Assembly (NCBI GenBank): GCA_023143095.1
Contig: JAGLIF010000009.1
Coordinates: 124,001-188,000, forward strand
Direction: 5' to 3'
Length of the DNA stretch: 64,000 nt
Source: Candidatus Altimarinota bacterium
GTDB taxonomy: Bacteria; Patescibacteriota; Gracilibacteria; UBA4473
Each line of letters begins with the position of its first letter. Within the stretch, counting starts at the first letter, position 1. The notes under the pieces are model-generated. The model did no database searches, was not told the DNA's origin, and saw nothing but the letters and a program-made list of their open reading frames with translations. Shown in pieces: positions 8,911 through 19,100 of this stretch. Both the position numbers and the translations under genes were made by a program.

Positions 8911-11900
8911 ATGAAAAAAATTTCATTATTCTTTCTTGCTACTTTTTCCATCGCATTTGCAGGAGAACTCTCCCCTTATGTAGACAGTCAAATTTCTTCT
9001 GGACAGCCTTGGGTAAATACTGATGTTTTATACGAATTTCCTTGCACATCTGATAATACCGGAGGAAGCGGTTGTTGGACTTCAGCAGCATGTCCTATTA
9101 GTACAACTCTTTATAATTATCACAATTTCACAAGTAATGGCGGTCCAGTAACACTTTGTCATTCAGACAACGCAGGAAATGAAGTCTTCCAAGAAACTTA
9201 TGTAAATTGGATTGATAAGAATCGTCCTGAAATTTTAGCTTCATCTCTTGTATGTGAAAAAAAAGTAGACATATTTTGGCACTCTTATGATGGAACTTGG
9301 ACAAACAATCACATAAAATGTAGCTTTAACATAAAAGATACTGGTGGATCTAAAATTAAAAGTATTGTATCTAATGGATTTGAAGCTTTTGAAACAAGAT
9401 TAGCTATTAATTCTATTGATCTTAATAATACTCCAGTTACATTCGGTTTTTACGGAACAGAAGAACTTGATAAAAATTTCACTTCCGCTAGCTTTATTAT
9501 AACAGACTACGCTACAAATACGAATACAACTGCAAACCAAGAAATTCTTACAATTCCTCCTATAAAAATTGATCGGACTGCCTCAAATATTTACCCAGTA
9601 TCTTGTTCAGCAAATCCTGCACTAAATACTAATGGATGGACAACTGGAAATGTGTCATGTTCTTATTCTATAACCGATCCAAATCCATTCTATCATTCTA
9701 AGTTAGAATCTTGGAATTCCACTCTCTCTTCTCCTAATGGAATTGGTCCTAACCAATCTTCTTTTTGGCCACAAGTAAATAAATCAGGAGAAAACGAAAG
9801 TAGTATCACTGAAACAATGCCAATGCCATTTTCAGCAGACCAAAATAGAGAATACTCTCTCTCAATAGATGCTAAAGATCATGCCAATAATCAAACAGTG
9901 GACTTACAAACCTTTGAAATAAAAATTGATGGAACACGACCTTATAGTAAAACAGACGGTATACAATTAACCAGTCAAGCACGAACTGTAAAACTTTCTC
10001 AATCCTCCTCCCATTTCGAAGCCGATGAAGAATTTGAGTTAAAACTCAATATAGAAGATGACATGTCTGGAATTGATTGGAACACCTCAACCATTAATAT
10101 TATAGGACCCATTTCTCTTTCTACTGTTGGTATAGGGAATATTACTTCTGCAGGAATTAGTTTTGATCCAATAACTAAAATTATTTTCTTTGATAATTCC
10201 ACCGATATTTTTGAAAAAATAGGAACTTATTCTATAAATCTAGAAATTAAAGATCCGGCTGGAAACACTTTGACTCATGATGAAATTGGAAATCCTGTAA
10301 ACATAACCAACTTGCAAGTAAAAATTAAATCTTCCGAAACGATTATCACAAATAATAATGGAACTGATTGCACTGGAATAGTCTTGGCCAATAATGACGA
10401 TGTTTGTATTTTTCCTATTGAAATAAAAGATCGATTTGGAAATGGAGTGGATACAACTACTTTTGAAGCCGTATTTGATATTCAAGATATGAACGGAAGT
10501 TATAATTTAATAGATAATACTCAAGAGGCCTTTATAAACGGATTAAGATTTAATTATGGCGGTATAGGAAGTAGTATCACTACTAATAATAAAATAACTT
10601 TTAAATCCAAAGCAGATAAGACTCAAGATATATCAATAAAGGCGATAGCACCTTCTATAGAAATTATTACAGGATTATCAGGATCGTATCTCACAAAACC
10701 AATAGAACGATCTGCCGATATAATATTTTTTATTCCAAAAATTAATCCCGATGGAACTGTTTGTGCAGCATGTACTAAAATAGAATATAGAATTACATCA
10801 TCTTTAGATTTTAAACCTTGGGTAAAAGCCTCTCTAAGTGATAACCAAAATGGACAGTTTTCATATGGAGATGCAATTCATCTTTATATTAATTCAACCA
10901 CAGAAAATGCTGGTAAAAATCTACCAAATAATTTAAAAACAGAAATCAGTGGATATACACCTTCTGGACTTTATTTTAGTAATGAAGCTTTACCATATAC
11001 AATGTATTTTGATGAAGATCCTAATAATGATCCTATCTATTATTCAAAAGAGCTGAATTTTTCAACACATCTAAATTCACTCGGTGGGCTTGTTGAAGAA
11101 CTTAATATCGCTTTTTCTTCTATGGTTGAACATGATGTTCTTGATAATTGGGGAACAGTCAGAACAATAGAATATCCTGGAGGTAATTTGGGAAATAAGG
11201 TTGGAAATGATAATCTCTTTTCTGGACTTGATTGTACAATTATTCCAATCCCTATTGGTTGTAATGAGGGTGATGTTTCTTCTATTGTAGTTGGTGCAGA
11301 TATTGAAGGACAAATTTTAACAGAAGGCACAAACTTTACATACCAAGAAGATGGTTCGTCTGGAAAATCTGGTATCACTCGTATGGGAAATATTAGTGCT
11401 ACAGATATAAGAGAAGAAATAACTCAAAATACTTACGAACTTATCAGAGGTCTTTCTGCCGAAACAAATACAACTTTAAATAATCTAGATTTAGGAATCA
11501 ATGAAGTAAAATATTTCGATAGTGATGTAACTCTTTCTGGAATCATTTCTGGAAAAGGTACTATTGTGATTAAAGATGGTAATTTGATAATCAATAATAA
11601 TCTTGTTTATAATAACGATGTAACAGATTCTTTGGGAGTGATATTAATAAATTCAAGTGCGAAATCTCATCCCACAACTGGCAATATTTATGTAAAACCA
11701 ACCGTCCAAAATATTGTGGGAACTTATTTTGCAGATGGAGGGTTTATGAGTGTTGATAATTTAGGAAACCCTGATAATATTGATCGTGAAGATGAAGATA
11801 GTGCAATATTGAAAAAACAATTACTACTCAATGGAACACTCTTAACCAGAAATACATTTGGAGGAGCAATGTTTAATATTAGTGGTTTTCTCGATCCATG

Positions 11901-12135
11901 GGGAACACCACCGGGAATAGATTCCACAGCAAAAAGAAAAATCGCTCAAAAATATGATCTGCATTTCGTGAGAAGATATAAACAGAGTGGAGACATAGAT
12001 CCTACTATAAAAGGATCAGCTCCTGATTATAATCCTTATTGTGTTGCGGATGGTGTCTCTTGTGATACCAATAAACACGCTTTTATTCTTCGTCCTGATG
12101 GAAAAGTGAAAAACATACCACCTCCTGGATTTTAA
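8911..12135 (+). CDS. Large secreted Ig-like surface protein
   Basis: This 1074-aa protein starts with the signal peptide MKKISLFFLATFSIAFAG. The body is a chain of beta-rich modules separated by phrases such as DKNRPEI, IKIDRTAS and IKIDGTRP, typical of bacterial Ig-like adhesin repeats, with paired cysteines. The C-terminal about 250 residues (around GTIVIKDGNLIINNNLVYNND) look like a beta-helix or strand-rich stalk and end in RPDGKVKNIPPPGF. No transmembrane tail or sorting motif is visible. A strong terminator follows at 12165. The 3' end is nearly duplicated, inverted, at the right edge of this window, so there are at least two paralogues. Adhesion is inferred from architecture only. Confidence 0.7.
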   Translation: MKKISLFFLATFSIAFAGELSPYVDSQISSGQPWVNTDVLYEFPCTSDNTGGSGCWTSAACPISTTLYNYHNFTSNGGPVTLCHSDNAGNEVFQETYVNWIDKNRPEILASSLVCEKKVDIFWHSYDGTWTNNHIKCSFNIKDTGGSKIKSIVSNGFEAFETRLAINSIDLNNTPVTFGFYGTEELDKNFTSASFIITDYATNTNTTANQEILTIPPIKIDRTASNIYPVSCSANPALNTNGWTTGNVSCSYSITDPNPFYHSKLESWNSTLSSPNGIGPNQSSFWPQVNKSGENESSITETMPMPFSADQNREYSLSIDAKDHANNQTVDLQTFEIKIDGTRPYSKTDGIQLTSQARTVKLSQSSSHFEADEEFELKLNIEDDMSGIDWNTSTINIIGPISLSTVGIGNITSAGISFDPITKIIFFDNSTDIFEKIGTYSINLEIKDPAGNTLTHDEIGNPVNITNLQVKIKSSETIITNNNGTDCTGIVLANNDDVCIFPIEIKDRFGNGVDTTTFEAVFDIQDMNGSYNLIDNTQEAFINGLRFNYGGIGSSITTNNKITFKSKADKTQDISIKAIAPSIEIITGLSGSYLTKPIERSADIIFFIPKINPDGTVCAACTKIEYRITSSLDFKPWVKASLSDNQNGQFSYGDAIHLYINSTTENAGKNLPNNLKTEISGYTPSGLYFSNEALPYTMYFDEDPNNDPIYYSKELNFSTHLNSLGGLVEELNIAFSSMVEHDVLDNWGTVRTIEYPGGNLGNKVGNDNLFSGLDCTIIPIPIGCNEGDVSSIVVGADIEGQILTEGTNFTYQEDGSSGKSGITRMGNISATDIREEITQNTYELIRGLSAETNTTLNNLDLGINEVKYFDSDVTLSGIISGKGTIVIKDGNLIINNNLVYNNDVTDSLGVILINSSAKSHPTTGNIYVKPTVQNIVGTYFADGGFMSVDNLGNPDNIDREDEDSAILKKQLLLNGTLLTRNTFGGAMFNISGFLDPWGTPPGIDSTAKRKIAQKYDLHFVRRYKQSGDIDPTIKGSAPDYNPYCVADGVSCDTNKHAFILRPDGKVKNIPPPGF

Positions 12136-12164
12136 ATTATAGGAGGGTCCCATAAAAACATAAA

Positions 12165-12194
12165 AAAAGAGCAGTTAACTCTGCTCTTTTTATT
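12165..12194 (+). terminator. Intrinsic terminator after the 1074-aa surface protein
   Basis: A 10-bp perfect stem AAAAGAGCAG / CTGCTCTTTT surrounds the loop TTAACT and continues into T-rich sequence. Confidence 0.85.
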
Positions 12195-12276
12195 TAGACT
12201 TTTTCTCTTCTCAATAGCCTATATATAATCTTTTTACTTGATTTTCTTCAAAAATTTTGCTAAACATTACTTACAT

Positions 12277-13389
12277 ATGAATAAACAAAACATCGTACTC
12301 ATTGGTTTTCGCAGCACAGGGAAAACTACTTTTGGACGCGCTATGGCAAAAGTCTTAAACTTACCTTTTGCGGATTTAGATGAACAAATTGAATTTTATC
12401 TTGGCGGAACTATTACTGATCATGTAAAAAAACACGGATGGCAAAATTTTCGTGAAGTAGAACAAAGAATCACTCACGATTTTTGCCGAAACTTCTCAGG
12501 AATTATCGCTACTGGAGCTGGAACTATTGAAAATTCAAAAAATTTACAAAACTTAACAAAAACTGGAAATTTCGTTTTCTTAAATCCAAACTTTTTAGAT
12601 GTACGAAAAATCCTTATGAAAGACAAAACACGACCACGATTAAATCCTGATATTACAATTGTTCAAGAAATCGATCAAATGTGGAATCAAAGAAAACCTA
12701 TGTACCAGGCTTGTGCTAATTATGAAGTTCAACCAAACCTAAATGGAAATATTATCGAAGAAGCTGAGAAAATAATCGCACAATTACCAAAAACTATTTT
12801 TCCAAAAATCCCCGAAACAAAAAAGATCGCTATTCTTTCCTCTTCTAAAGGTACAACATTACAAGGTCTTTTGGATGCACAAAAAAACGGACGAATTCCT
12901 AATGTAGAATTTACTGTATTTATCACAGATAAAAAAGATTGTGAAGCCTTAAAAAAAGCTAAAAAAGCCGGTATCAAAAACATAGAGGTGATGGAAATAA
13001 AAAAAGACATAAGTCGAGAAGATTATGATCGAGAAATGGCAAATGTTTTGAGAGAACACCAACCAGACCTCATTCTTCTTTGTGGATGGATGCGCATTCT
13101 CTCACCACTTTACTGTAATCAATTTGGAGAAAAAACTATTAATGTTCATCCCTCACTACTTCCAAAATTTGCAGGACTCATAAATAAAGAAATTTATGAA
13201 AAAGTCTTAGACTATGAGGAAAAATACACTGGATGTACTTTTCACAAAGTCTCTGACAAAGTTGATAGTGGAGAAATAATCCTTCAACGAAAAGTCTTAG
13301 TAGAAAGCTTTGATGATATTCCTAGTCTTAAAGCAAAAGTTCAAAAACAAGAAGTATTAGGATTCTGTAAAATTCTAGAAAAAATTTAA
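12277..13389 (+). CDS. Shikimate kinase - PurN formyltransferase fusion
   Basis: One 370-aa frame holds two enzymes. Residues 1-about 175 are a shikimate kinase: P-loop GFRSTGKTT (10-18), ADLD, the substrate Arg in NFREVEQ, a GAG version of the GGG loop (ATGAGTI), and the lid KTRPRL. Residues about 182-370 are a glycinamide ribonucleotide formyltransferase (PurN): LSSSKGTTLQGLL, the catalytic pair N289/H291 in NVHPSLLP, and D330 in SDKVDSGEIIL. Shikimate kinase serves chorismate synthesis and PurN transfers formyl from 10-formyl-THF in purine synthesis, so the pairing is metabolically odd. Both active sites appear intact. The ATG at 12277 is preferred to a TTG 13 codons upstream. Confidence 0.85.
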   Translation: MNKQNIVLIGFRSTGKTTFGRAMAKVLNLPFADLDEQIEFYLGGTITDHVKKHGWQNFREVEQRITHDFCRNFSGIIATGAGTIENSKNLQNLTKTGNFVFLNPNFLDVRKILMKDKTRPRLNPDITIVQEIDQMWNQRKPMYQACANYEVQPNLNGNIIEEAEKIIAQLPKTIFPKIPETKKIAILSSSKGTTLQGLLDAQKNGRIPNVEFTVFITDKKDCEALKKAKKAGIKNIEVMEIKKDISREDYDREMANVLREHQPDLILLCGWMRILSPLYCNQFGEKTINVHPSLLPKFAGLINKEIYEKVLDYEEKYTGCTFHKVSDKVDSGEIILQRKVLVESFDDIPSLKAKVQKQEVLGFCKILEKI

Positions 13390-13988
13390 TCACTAAATTG
13401 TACTTCCCCATATTTCCATCTTTGAAAAAGAGCCGATTTTCGAAGTGTAAAAATACTTTTTTTAGATTTTTTTTGATTTTTAGCCTGAATTATTTTTCTT
13501 AGAGAAGTTTTAAATCGAAATCCCCCAATTTTATCTTCATTTTTTTCCCATTCTTTTTTTCTTATCTTAGGACTTGAAACCTTTTTTCTTTTTTGAGCCA
13601 TCTTATCTGGATTTCCACTAAATCTTATTTTCTCTTCCATTTTCTCACGAGATTGTCTCATCTCAATCTGAAATGTATCGTAATGAGAAAGAAGCTTAAA
13701 CATACTCCTTTCCTTTAACAATTCTTCTGAAACATTTCGTTCAAAAAATTCCTCTTCACCTTGTTTTTCTTTAAAACTCCTTAAATATTCTTGAAAAAGT
13801 TCTTCTTTCGTTATTAAATCTTTCCATATTCGTTCATTCTTTGCTCTTTCTTTTTGAAAAAAATCTCTTTCAGCTCCACTCCGATCTATAATCCCTCTTC
13901 CTGTAATTGAAATAAGACCTGCCGCAAAAGTTATTTCAAAAAAACTTCCAAAACAACCCAGAAAAAATAAAGCTAAAAATTTTCGCAT
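13386..13988 (-). CDS. Secreted hypothetical protein, Lys/Glu-rich
   Basis: This protein of about 200 aa starts with a hydrophobic signal-like segment (MRKFLALFFLGCFGSFFEITFAA); an ATG 7 codons upstream is also possible. The remainder is strongly charged and helical, ending in a very basic region (KKSKKSIFTLRKS). It overlaps the convergent fusion gene by 4 bp at the 3' end and sits just downstream of rsmG on the same strand. No family is recognised. Confidence 0.5.
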   Translation of the reverse strand: MRKFLALFFLGCFGSFFEITFAAGLISITGRGIIDRSGAERDFFQKERAKNERIWKDLITKEELFQEYLRSFKEKQGEEEFFERNVSEELLKERSMFKLLSHYDTFQIEMRQSREKMEEKIRFSGNPDKMAQKRKKVSSPKIRKKEWEKNEDKIGGFRFKTSLRKIIQAKNQKKSKKSIFTLRKSALFQRWKYGEVQFSD

Positions 13989-14042
13989 CTTTTTGAAAAA
14001 ATCCGTCAATTATAACAGTAAAAGACAATTAAAACAACTTTT

Positions 14043-14747
14043 TCACTCAAGAGGAATACTTCTTGGTTTTCCATTGCTTCGTGGGAATTTTTTCGAACAA
14101 AGTTGTATTTTTTTTACAGATACAAAAACTCTTTCCATATCTTCTATCTTATCAGAAAAAACATCCTCAATCTCCCCTCCAAGACATTTTTCAAGTCCTT
14201 TGTACTCTAACAACTCTTTTTTTATTGATGGACCCTGATAAGCAATAAATCGTCCTCCTTTTTTAACAAAAGGTAATCCATACTCCAATAAAACAGGCCA
14301 GGGAGCCAATGCTCTGGCTATAACAGTGTCAAATTGTTCTCTAAATCGTTTATCTTGTCCAGCCATTTCAATTCGATTATGAATCGTTTTTAATCGCAAA
14401 TTCAATCGATCTGCCATCTCTTGAACAACCTTCATTTTTTTTCCCACAGAATCCAATGCCACCATTTCAATATCTTGATAAAAAATAGACAATGGTAATG
14501 CTGGAAATCCCCCACCAGAACCAAGATCTAATATACGATTACCACTTAAATCAAAAAATTTAGTGATAAGAAGTGAATCTAAAAAATGTTTTTTCCATAT
14601 ACCCTCTCTATCTCTAATAGCAGAAAGATTAATTTTCGAATTATACTGACAAAAAAGAATGTAAAATTGTTCAAACACTTTTAATTTTTCATCAGAAATT
14701 GTAATCCCATGAGTCCGAAACAATGCTTTAAGAATTTGTATAGACAT
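14043..14747 (-). CDS. rsmG: 16S rRNA (guanine-N7)-methyltransferase RsmG
   Basis: This 234-aa SAM-dependent methyltransferase modifies G527 of 16S rRNA. Diagnostic blocks are NSKINLSAIRDREGIWKKHFLDSL, the SAM loop ILDLGSGGGFPALPLSI, ALDSVGKKMKVV, and the central IARALAPWPVLLEY. The C-terminal KFPRSNGKPRSIPL matches the usual basic RsmG tail. An AAGGGA element just before the ATG is one of the few Shine-Dalgarno-like sequences here. The downstream neighbour is the secreted hypothetical protein on the same strand. Confidence 0.92.
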   Translation of the reverse strand: MSIQILKALFRTHGITISDEKLKVFEQFYILFCQYNSKINLSAIRDREGIWKKHFLDSLLITKFFDLSGNRILDLGSGGGFPALPLSIFYQDIEMVALDSVGKKMKVVQEMADRLNLRLKTIHNRIEMAGQDKRFREQFDTVIARALAPWPVLLEYGLPFVKKGGRFIAYQGPSIKKELLEYKGLEKCLGGEIEDVFSDKIEDMERVFVSVKKIQLCSKKFPRSNGKPRSIPLE

Positions 14748-14886
14748 TCCCTTTCAATATAAACAATCTTCATATATTGTCATACAAAATTATAAAATTT
14801 GTATTTCTAAAAACCTTTGATAAATAAATTCAATCTAAGATTTTACTATTTTTGTTTTCTATCAAAATTTCCTAAACTACTTCCAT

Positions 14887-15420
14887 ATGGAATATAACTT
14901 CAAAAATCCTTCTGGAAAAAAACAACTTGAAATTCAAGCACATGAATCTATAAAAATTTTCTTAGAAGATTTTTCCAATAACTCAACCTCCTTTCATTTA
15001 AAAGTAAATCTTCTTGGCAATTATTGTAAATGCGAAATAATAGGGAGAGCACAAAGCAGTGGGTCTATCAAAAAAACTTGGAAAATTTCTCAAAAGTTCT
15101 TAGGAAAATCACAAAAGGGAAGCATAAATCTTCATGGTATAGCTGAAGATAACAGCTTTTTAGAATTCGATGGAAAAGGATTTTTAGAAAAAATTTCTGA
15201 AAATGCTGACATTAATATTACCGAAAAAATATTACTTTTTGACAAAGCAAAAGGAAAAAGTCTTCCAATTTTAACTGTCAAAACCGATAAAGTAAAAAAA
15301 GCAAAACATGCCGCCTCCATTACACCTCTCTCAGAAGAACTTATCTTCTACTGTGAAAGTCGTGGAATAGCTCTGAAAAAAAGTAAAAAGATATTAACAA
15401 GAGGATTTTTAAAAATCTAA
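14887..15420 (+). CDS. Minimal SufB/SufD-like Fe-S scaffold domain protein
   Basis: This 177-aa protein looks like only the C-terminal beta-helix core and tail of SufB/SufD. The last third, KAKHAASITPLSEELIFYCESRGI, aligns by eye with the conserved SufBD stretch V..H.A..G.L.EE..FY..SRGI, followed by a helix ending in LTRGFL. Full SufB and SufD proteins are about 400-480 aa, so this is less than half the usual length. No sufC or full-length sufB lies in the window. It could support Fe-S assembly with partners elsewhere or be a divergent orphan. The next gene lies 87 bp downstream on the same strand. Confidence 0.65.
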   Translation: MEYNFKNPSGKKQLEIQAHESIKIFLEDFSNNSTSFHLKVNLLGNYCKCEIIGRAQSSGSIKKTWKISQKFLGKSQKGSINLHGIAEDNSFLEFDGKGFLEKISENADINITEKILLFDKAKGKSLPILTVKTDKVKKAKHAASITPLSEELIFYCESRGIALKKSKKILTRGFLKI

Positions 15421-15462
15421 AAAAGGAATTTTGAAGAAAAAATATATTTTTTGGAAAAAGAG

Positions 15463-15502
15463 TTATTTTTTGTTAGAGTTTATTTATCAGAAGTTCCTTA
15501 AT
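15463..15502 (-). repeat. Dispersed ~38-bp intergenic repeat, copy 3
   Basis: Minus-strand copy: TTAAGGAACTTCTGATAAAT and then AAACTCTAACAAAAAATAAC. It lies between the SufBD-like gene and the ACT-domain gene. Confidence 0.65.
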
Positions 15503-15507
15503 CTTCC

Positions 15508-16155
15508 ATGCAAAAAATATCCGACGCCCTCAAAGATATAATTCGTGAAAATACTTTTTTTGAATTCGGTTTTTCTAATAAAATTTTAAATCTTTCACAG
15601 CTAGCAAAATTTCTACAACCATTAATTGAATCAAGACTTCGCAGAGAAACACAAACATCGACCATTATCATGAGTCTCTCTAGACTGCAAAGAAACTTTA
15701 AAAAAAATGCCCCTATCAAAAAAAACTTTGAAATCGAAAAGATTTCAATCCAATCTCATTTAGCAACATTAACCTTTGAAAAAACGCCTGAAATTCATAA
15801 AAAAATAAACATAGCACTCAACACCATTCAAAAACAAAATAAATACTTTATAATTTCTGAAAGCACTTCAGAAATAACCGTTATGGTAGATAAAAAATTA
15901 GCACCAACCATCACAAAAATTGTAGAAAAAAAGACAAAATATCAAAATAATAACATCTCTTCTATTTGTGTAAAATTTAACAAAAACTATTCAAACACTC
16001 CAGGACTTTTATATGCTTTAATGCAAAAACTAACCCTTCAAAATATTAATCTCATTGAGATTGCTTCAACTTATAGTGAATTTATTTTCTTTATAGATAA
16101 TAAGGATGTTTATCTTTCTTTCGAGACACTTCATGCATGTTTTTCCAAAAAATAA
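15508..16155 (+). CDS. ACT-domain-like regulatory protein
   Basis: This 215-aa protein has a helical N-terminus (about residues 1-65, LSQLAKFLQPLIESRLRRET). Two ACT-like beta-alpha-beta units follow: about 75-145 (IQSHLATLTFEKTPEIHKKI) and about 150-210 (ICVKFNKNYSNTPGLLYALMQKLTLQNINLIEIASTYSE in shortened form). The second resembles the ACT pair of aspartate kinases, where it senses amino acids. No kinase domain is present, so it is probably a free-standing regulator or sensor. Its ligand is unknown. It ends 12 bp from the convergent mfd gene. Confidence 0.6.
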   Translation: MQKISDALKDIIRENTFFEFGFSNKILNLSQLAKFLQPLIESRLRRETQTSTIIMSLSRLQRNFKKNAPIKKNFEIEKISIQSHLATLTFEKTPEIHKKINIALNTIQKQNKYFIISESTSEITVMVDKKLAPTITKIVEKKTKYQNNNISSICVKFNKNYSNTPGLLYALMQKLTLQNINLIEIASTYSEFIFFIDNKDVYLSFETLHACFSKK

Positions 16156-16166
16156 AACAATCTTCT

Positions 16167-19100
16167 TTATTTTACTTTTTTGGGTATTTCCAAAAAAGAG
16201 ATTTCTTCTAACAATTTTTCATACCAAGTATGCGACAATTGATCAATGTTAAGTTTCAGAGAGGTTGTCCCAACAGTCCATTTATTTTTGGTTTTTTGAA
16301 TAAGCCCAAACACTTGTTCTGGTAAAAATTTAGATCCAAATCGAAGTATAATCTCATAAGATTTATGTGAAATTTTTTGAACTTTTATACCTAATAAATT
16401 AACTTTTTGCAGTTCTATTTTAAGTCGAAGCACCTTGCATAAATTTTCTACTTCTTTAGGAAGTGCTCCATAATCGTCTTTTAGTTCTCGTTTTATTTCT
16501 ACCAAAGACTTTACCGTTTCAGCTCCTGCCAAATTTTGATATACTTTTATTTTCTCATCAGCATTTGGAATATAATTAGGTGGAATATACGCCGAAAGCG
16601 GTATTTCAACTGAAACATTCAAATCTCCTTCTGCTTCAATCAAAGTCTCTCCACTGCGCATTGCCTCCACTGTTTTGTTGAGCAATCGCACAAAATGAGA
16701 AACTCCCGCTTCTTTCATAGATCCTGACTGACTCGCCCCTAAAATTTCTCCTGCCCCTCGAATTTCTAAGTCTTTCATGGCAATTTGAAATCCTGCTCCC
16801 AACTCAGAAGCTTCTACAATCGCTCGAAGTCTTTTCTTTGCATCTGGAATTAATCTTTGCCCATGATAAAGAAAAAAAGCATACGCCTGCGTTCGTCCTC
16901 GTCCAACTCTTCCTCGAAGCTGATAAAGCTGTGAAAGTCCAAATTTCTCAGCATAATTAACTAATAAAGTATTCGCATTCGGTAAATCAATTCCATTTTC
17001 AATAATCGTAGATGCAATCAAAACATCTGCGCCTTTTTCTTTAAATTTTCGGATTCGTTCTTCCAAATCATGAACATTCATTTGTCCATGTGCCACAATA
17101 AAACGAACCTCTGGCATCAAACTCCGAAACTGTTGTGCTTGTGCCTCAATCGTTTGAACTTGATTATGAAGGAAGTAAACCTGTCCACCGCGTGCCACTT
17201 CTTGCAAAATTCTTTCACGAATTAAATCCAATCCATATTTCCTAACCTCTGTTACAACCGGCAACCTCCCTGGCGGCGGTGTTGTAATAGTAGAAACATC
17301 TTTCAATTTATTCAGCCCCATATGCAATGTTCGTGGAATAGGCGTAGCCGTTAAAGTCAAAATGTCCACATTCTCCCTTAAAGTCTTGAGCTTTTCCTTT
17401 TGTTGCACTCCAAAACGCTGCTCCTCATCAATAATAACTAATCCCATCTTTTTAAATTTCACATCATCCGAAAACAATCGATGTGTCCCAATCACAATAT
17501 CCACCAGTCCATGCTCCAAATCTTTCAATATCTTTTTCTGTTCTATATTTGTTTGAAAACGAGATAAGAGTTCAATATTAATTCCATACTCTTTGCACGC
17601 AATCCGTTTCATAAAACTTTGATAATGCTGCTCAGCCAAAATTGTGATAGGTGCAAGAAAAGCACACTGCATTCCTGAACGAAAACATTTAAAAGCCGCT
17701 CGCATTGCTATTTCTGTCTTACCAAACCCCACATCACCACAAACCAACCGATCCATAGGTTTTCGTTTTTCCATATCCATTCGCACCTCTTCCCAAGATT
17801 GATATTGTCCTGGAGTCAATTCGTAAGGAAATGCCGCACAAAAATCTTCCATCATATCATCATTTGGCAAAAAAGGTTTTCCTTTCGCCATTTCCCGTTT
17901 GGCATAAAGTTGCAAAAGCTCTTTCGCTATTCGTTCCGTTTCTTTTTTTAATTTCTTTTGTAAATTACGCCACTCATTCCCACCAAGCTTTGTTAAGCGA
18001 GGATCATCATCTCCTACATACTTGGAAACTTTCTCCGCAGATTCTACTGGCACAAAGAGTTTATCATTTCCAAGATATTCCAATTTCAAATACTCACGAA
18101 TCTCATTTTCTCTTAATTCACGACGCACAATCCCATCATATATCGCAATTCCATGATCTAAATGCACAACATAATTCCCTACCTTCAGAGAATTCATGAG
18201 TTCAAAATTCATACCAGAAATAGATTTCTTTCGAGAAGCACTCCTATTGAATTGAAAAATTTCTCTATCGGACAAAAACAAAATCTTCCGATCATTGTTT
18301 TGAAAGGAATGCGGTAAAAAATCTTTATCTTGAATTTGTATAATCTTAACTGTCGAAGGAAAATCTTCCTCCAAATTTTCCGTATACATAATCTCATGTT
18401 CTTTAAACATTCGTTTCAGCTCCTTAACTTTTTTAGTTATTATTACAATTTGAAACTCTCGACGAAATCGTTCTTTGATATCTACTACAAAATCCAAAAT
18501 CGTATAAAATGGCAAAACCGAAAAGAAATTAAGATGAAAAAATCGCTCTTTTTCTCTAGGAAAAGTCGTAAACCGAATCTTATAAAAATCCCCTTTTGGA
18601 CAAATATCCTCATCTAAATCATCTGAAATAAAACATGATTTTTCACAACCAGAAATTAAATTCAAAAAAGATTCAGAAAAATCAGTATCTCTAAATTTTG
18701 CTGGAAAAATTTCAAGATCATTAACTTCTTGCCTCTTAAACGACTCTTCTCCTTGCGGATGGGTTTCAATTTTTTCAATTTCAGTCCCAAAAAGATCTAT
18801 CCGATAACACTTCTTAGCATTAATTGGATAAATAAAGAATTGATCTCCTTGCTTCAAAAATTCCTGTGGATTTAAATGCTTATCTTCCGCTGAACGATAA
18901 CCAATCTTCTCAAGCTGTTCAAAAAGTTCATAAATTTGAATCGATTGTTTTTTTTGAAGAAAAATAGTTTCAGCTTCTATTTCCGATTTTGTCGGAAATT
19001 TCTTATCCAAAACATTCCCCAAATCTTCAAAAAGAAAGAGATTCTTTTCTGAAAGCTCTAATTTTTCTAAAAGTTGATAATATTTTTCTAATGAGACTTC

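Noticed and set aside
17831-18199. 122-codon plus-strand frame inside mfd
   Set aside because: It is a shadow of the mfd coding sequence in another frame with no independent support.
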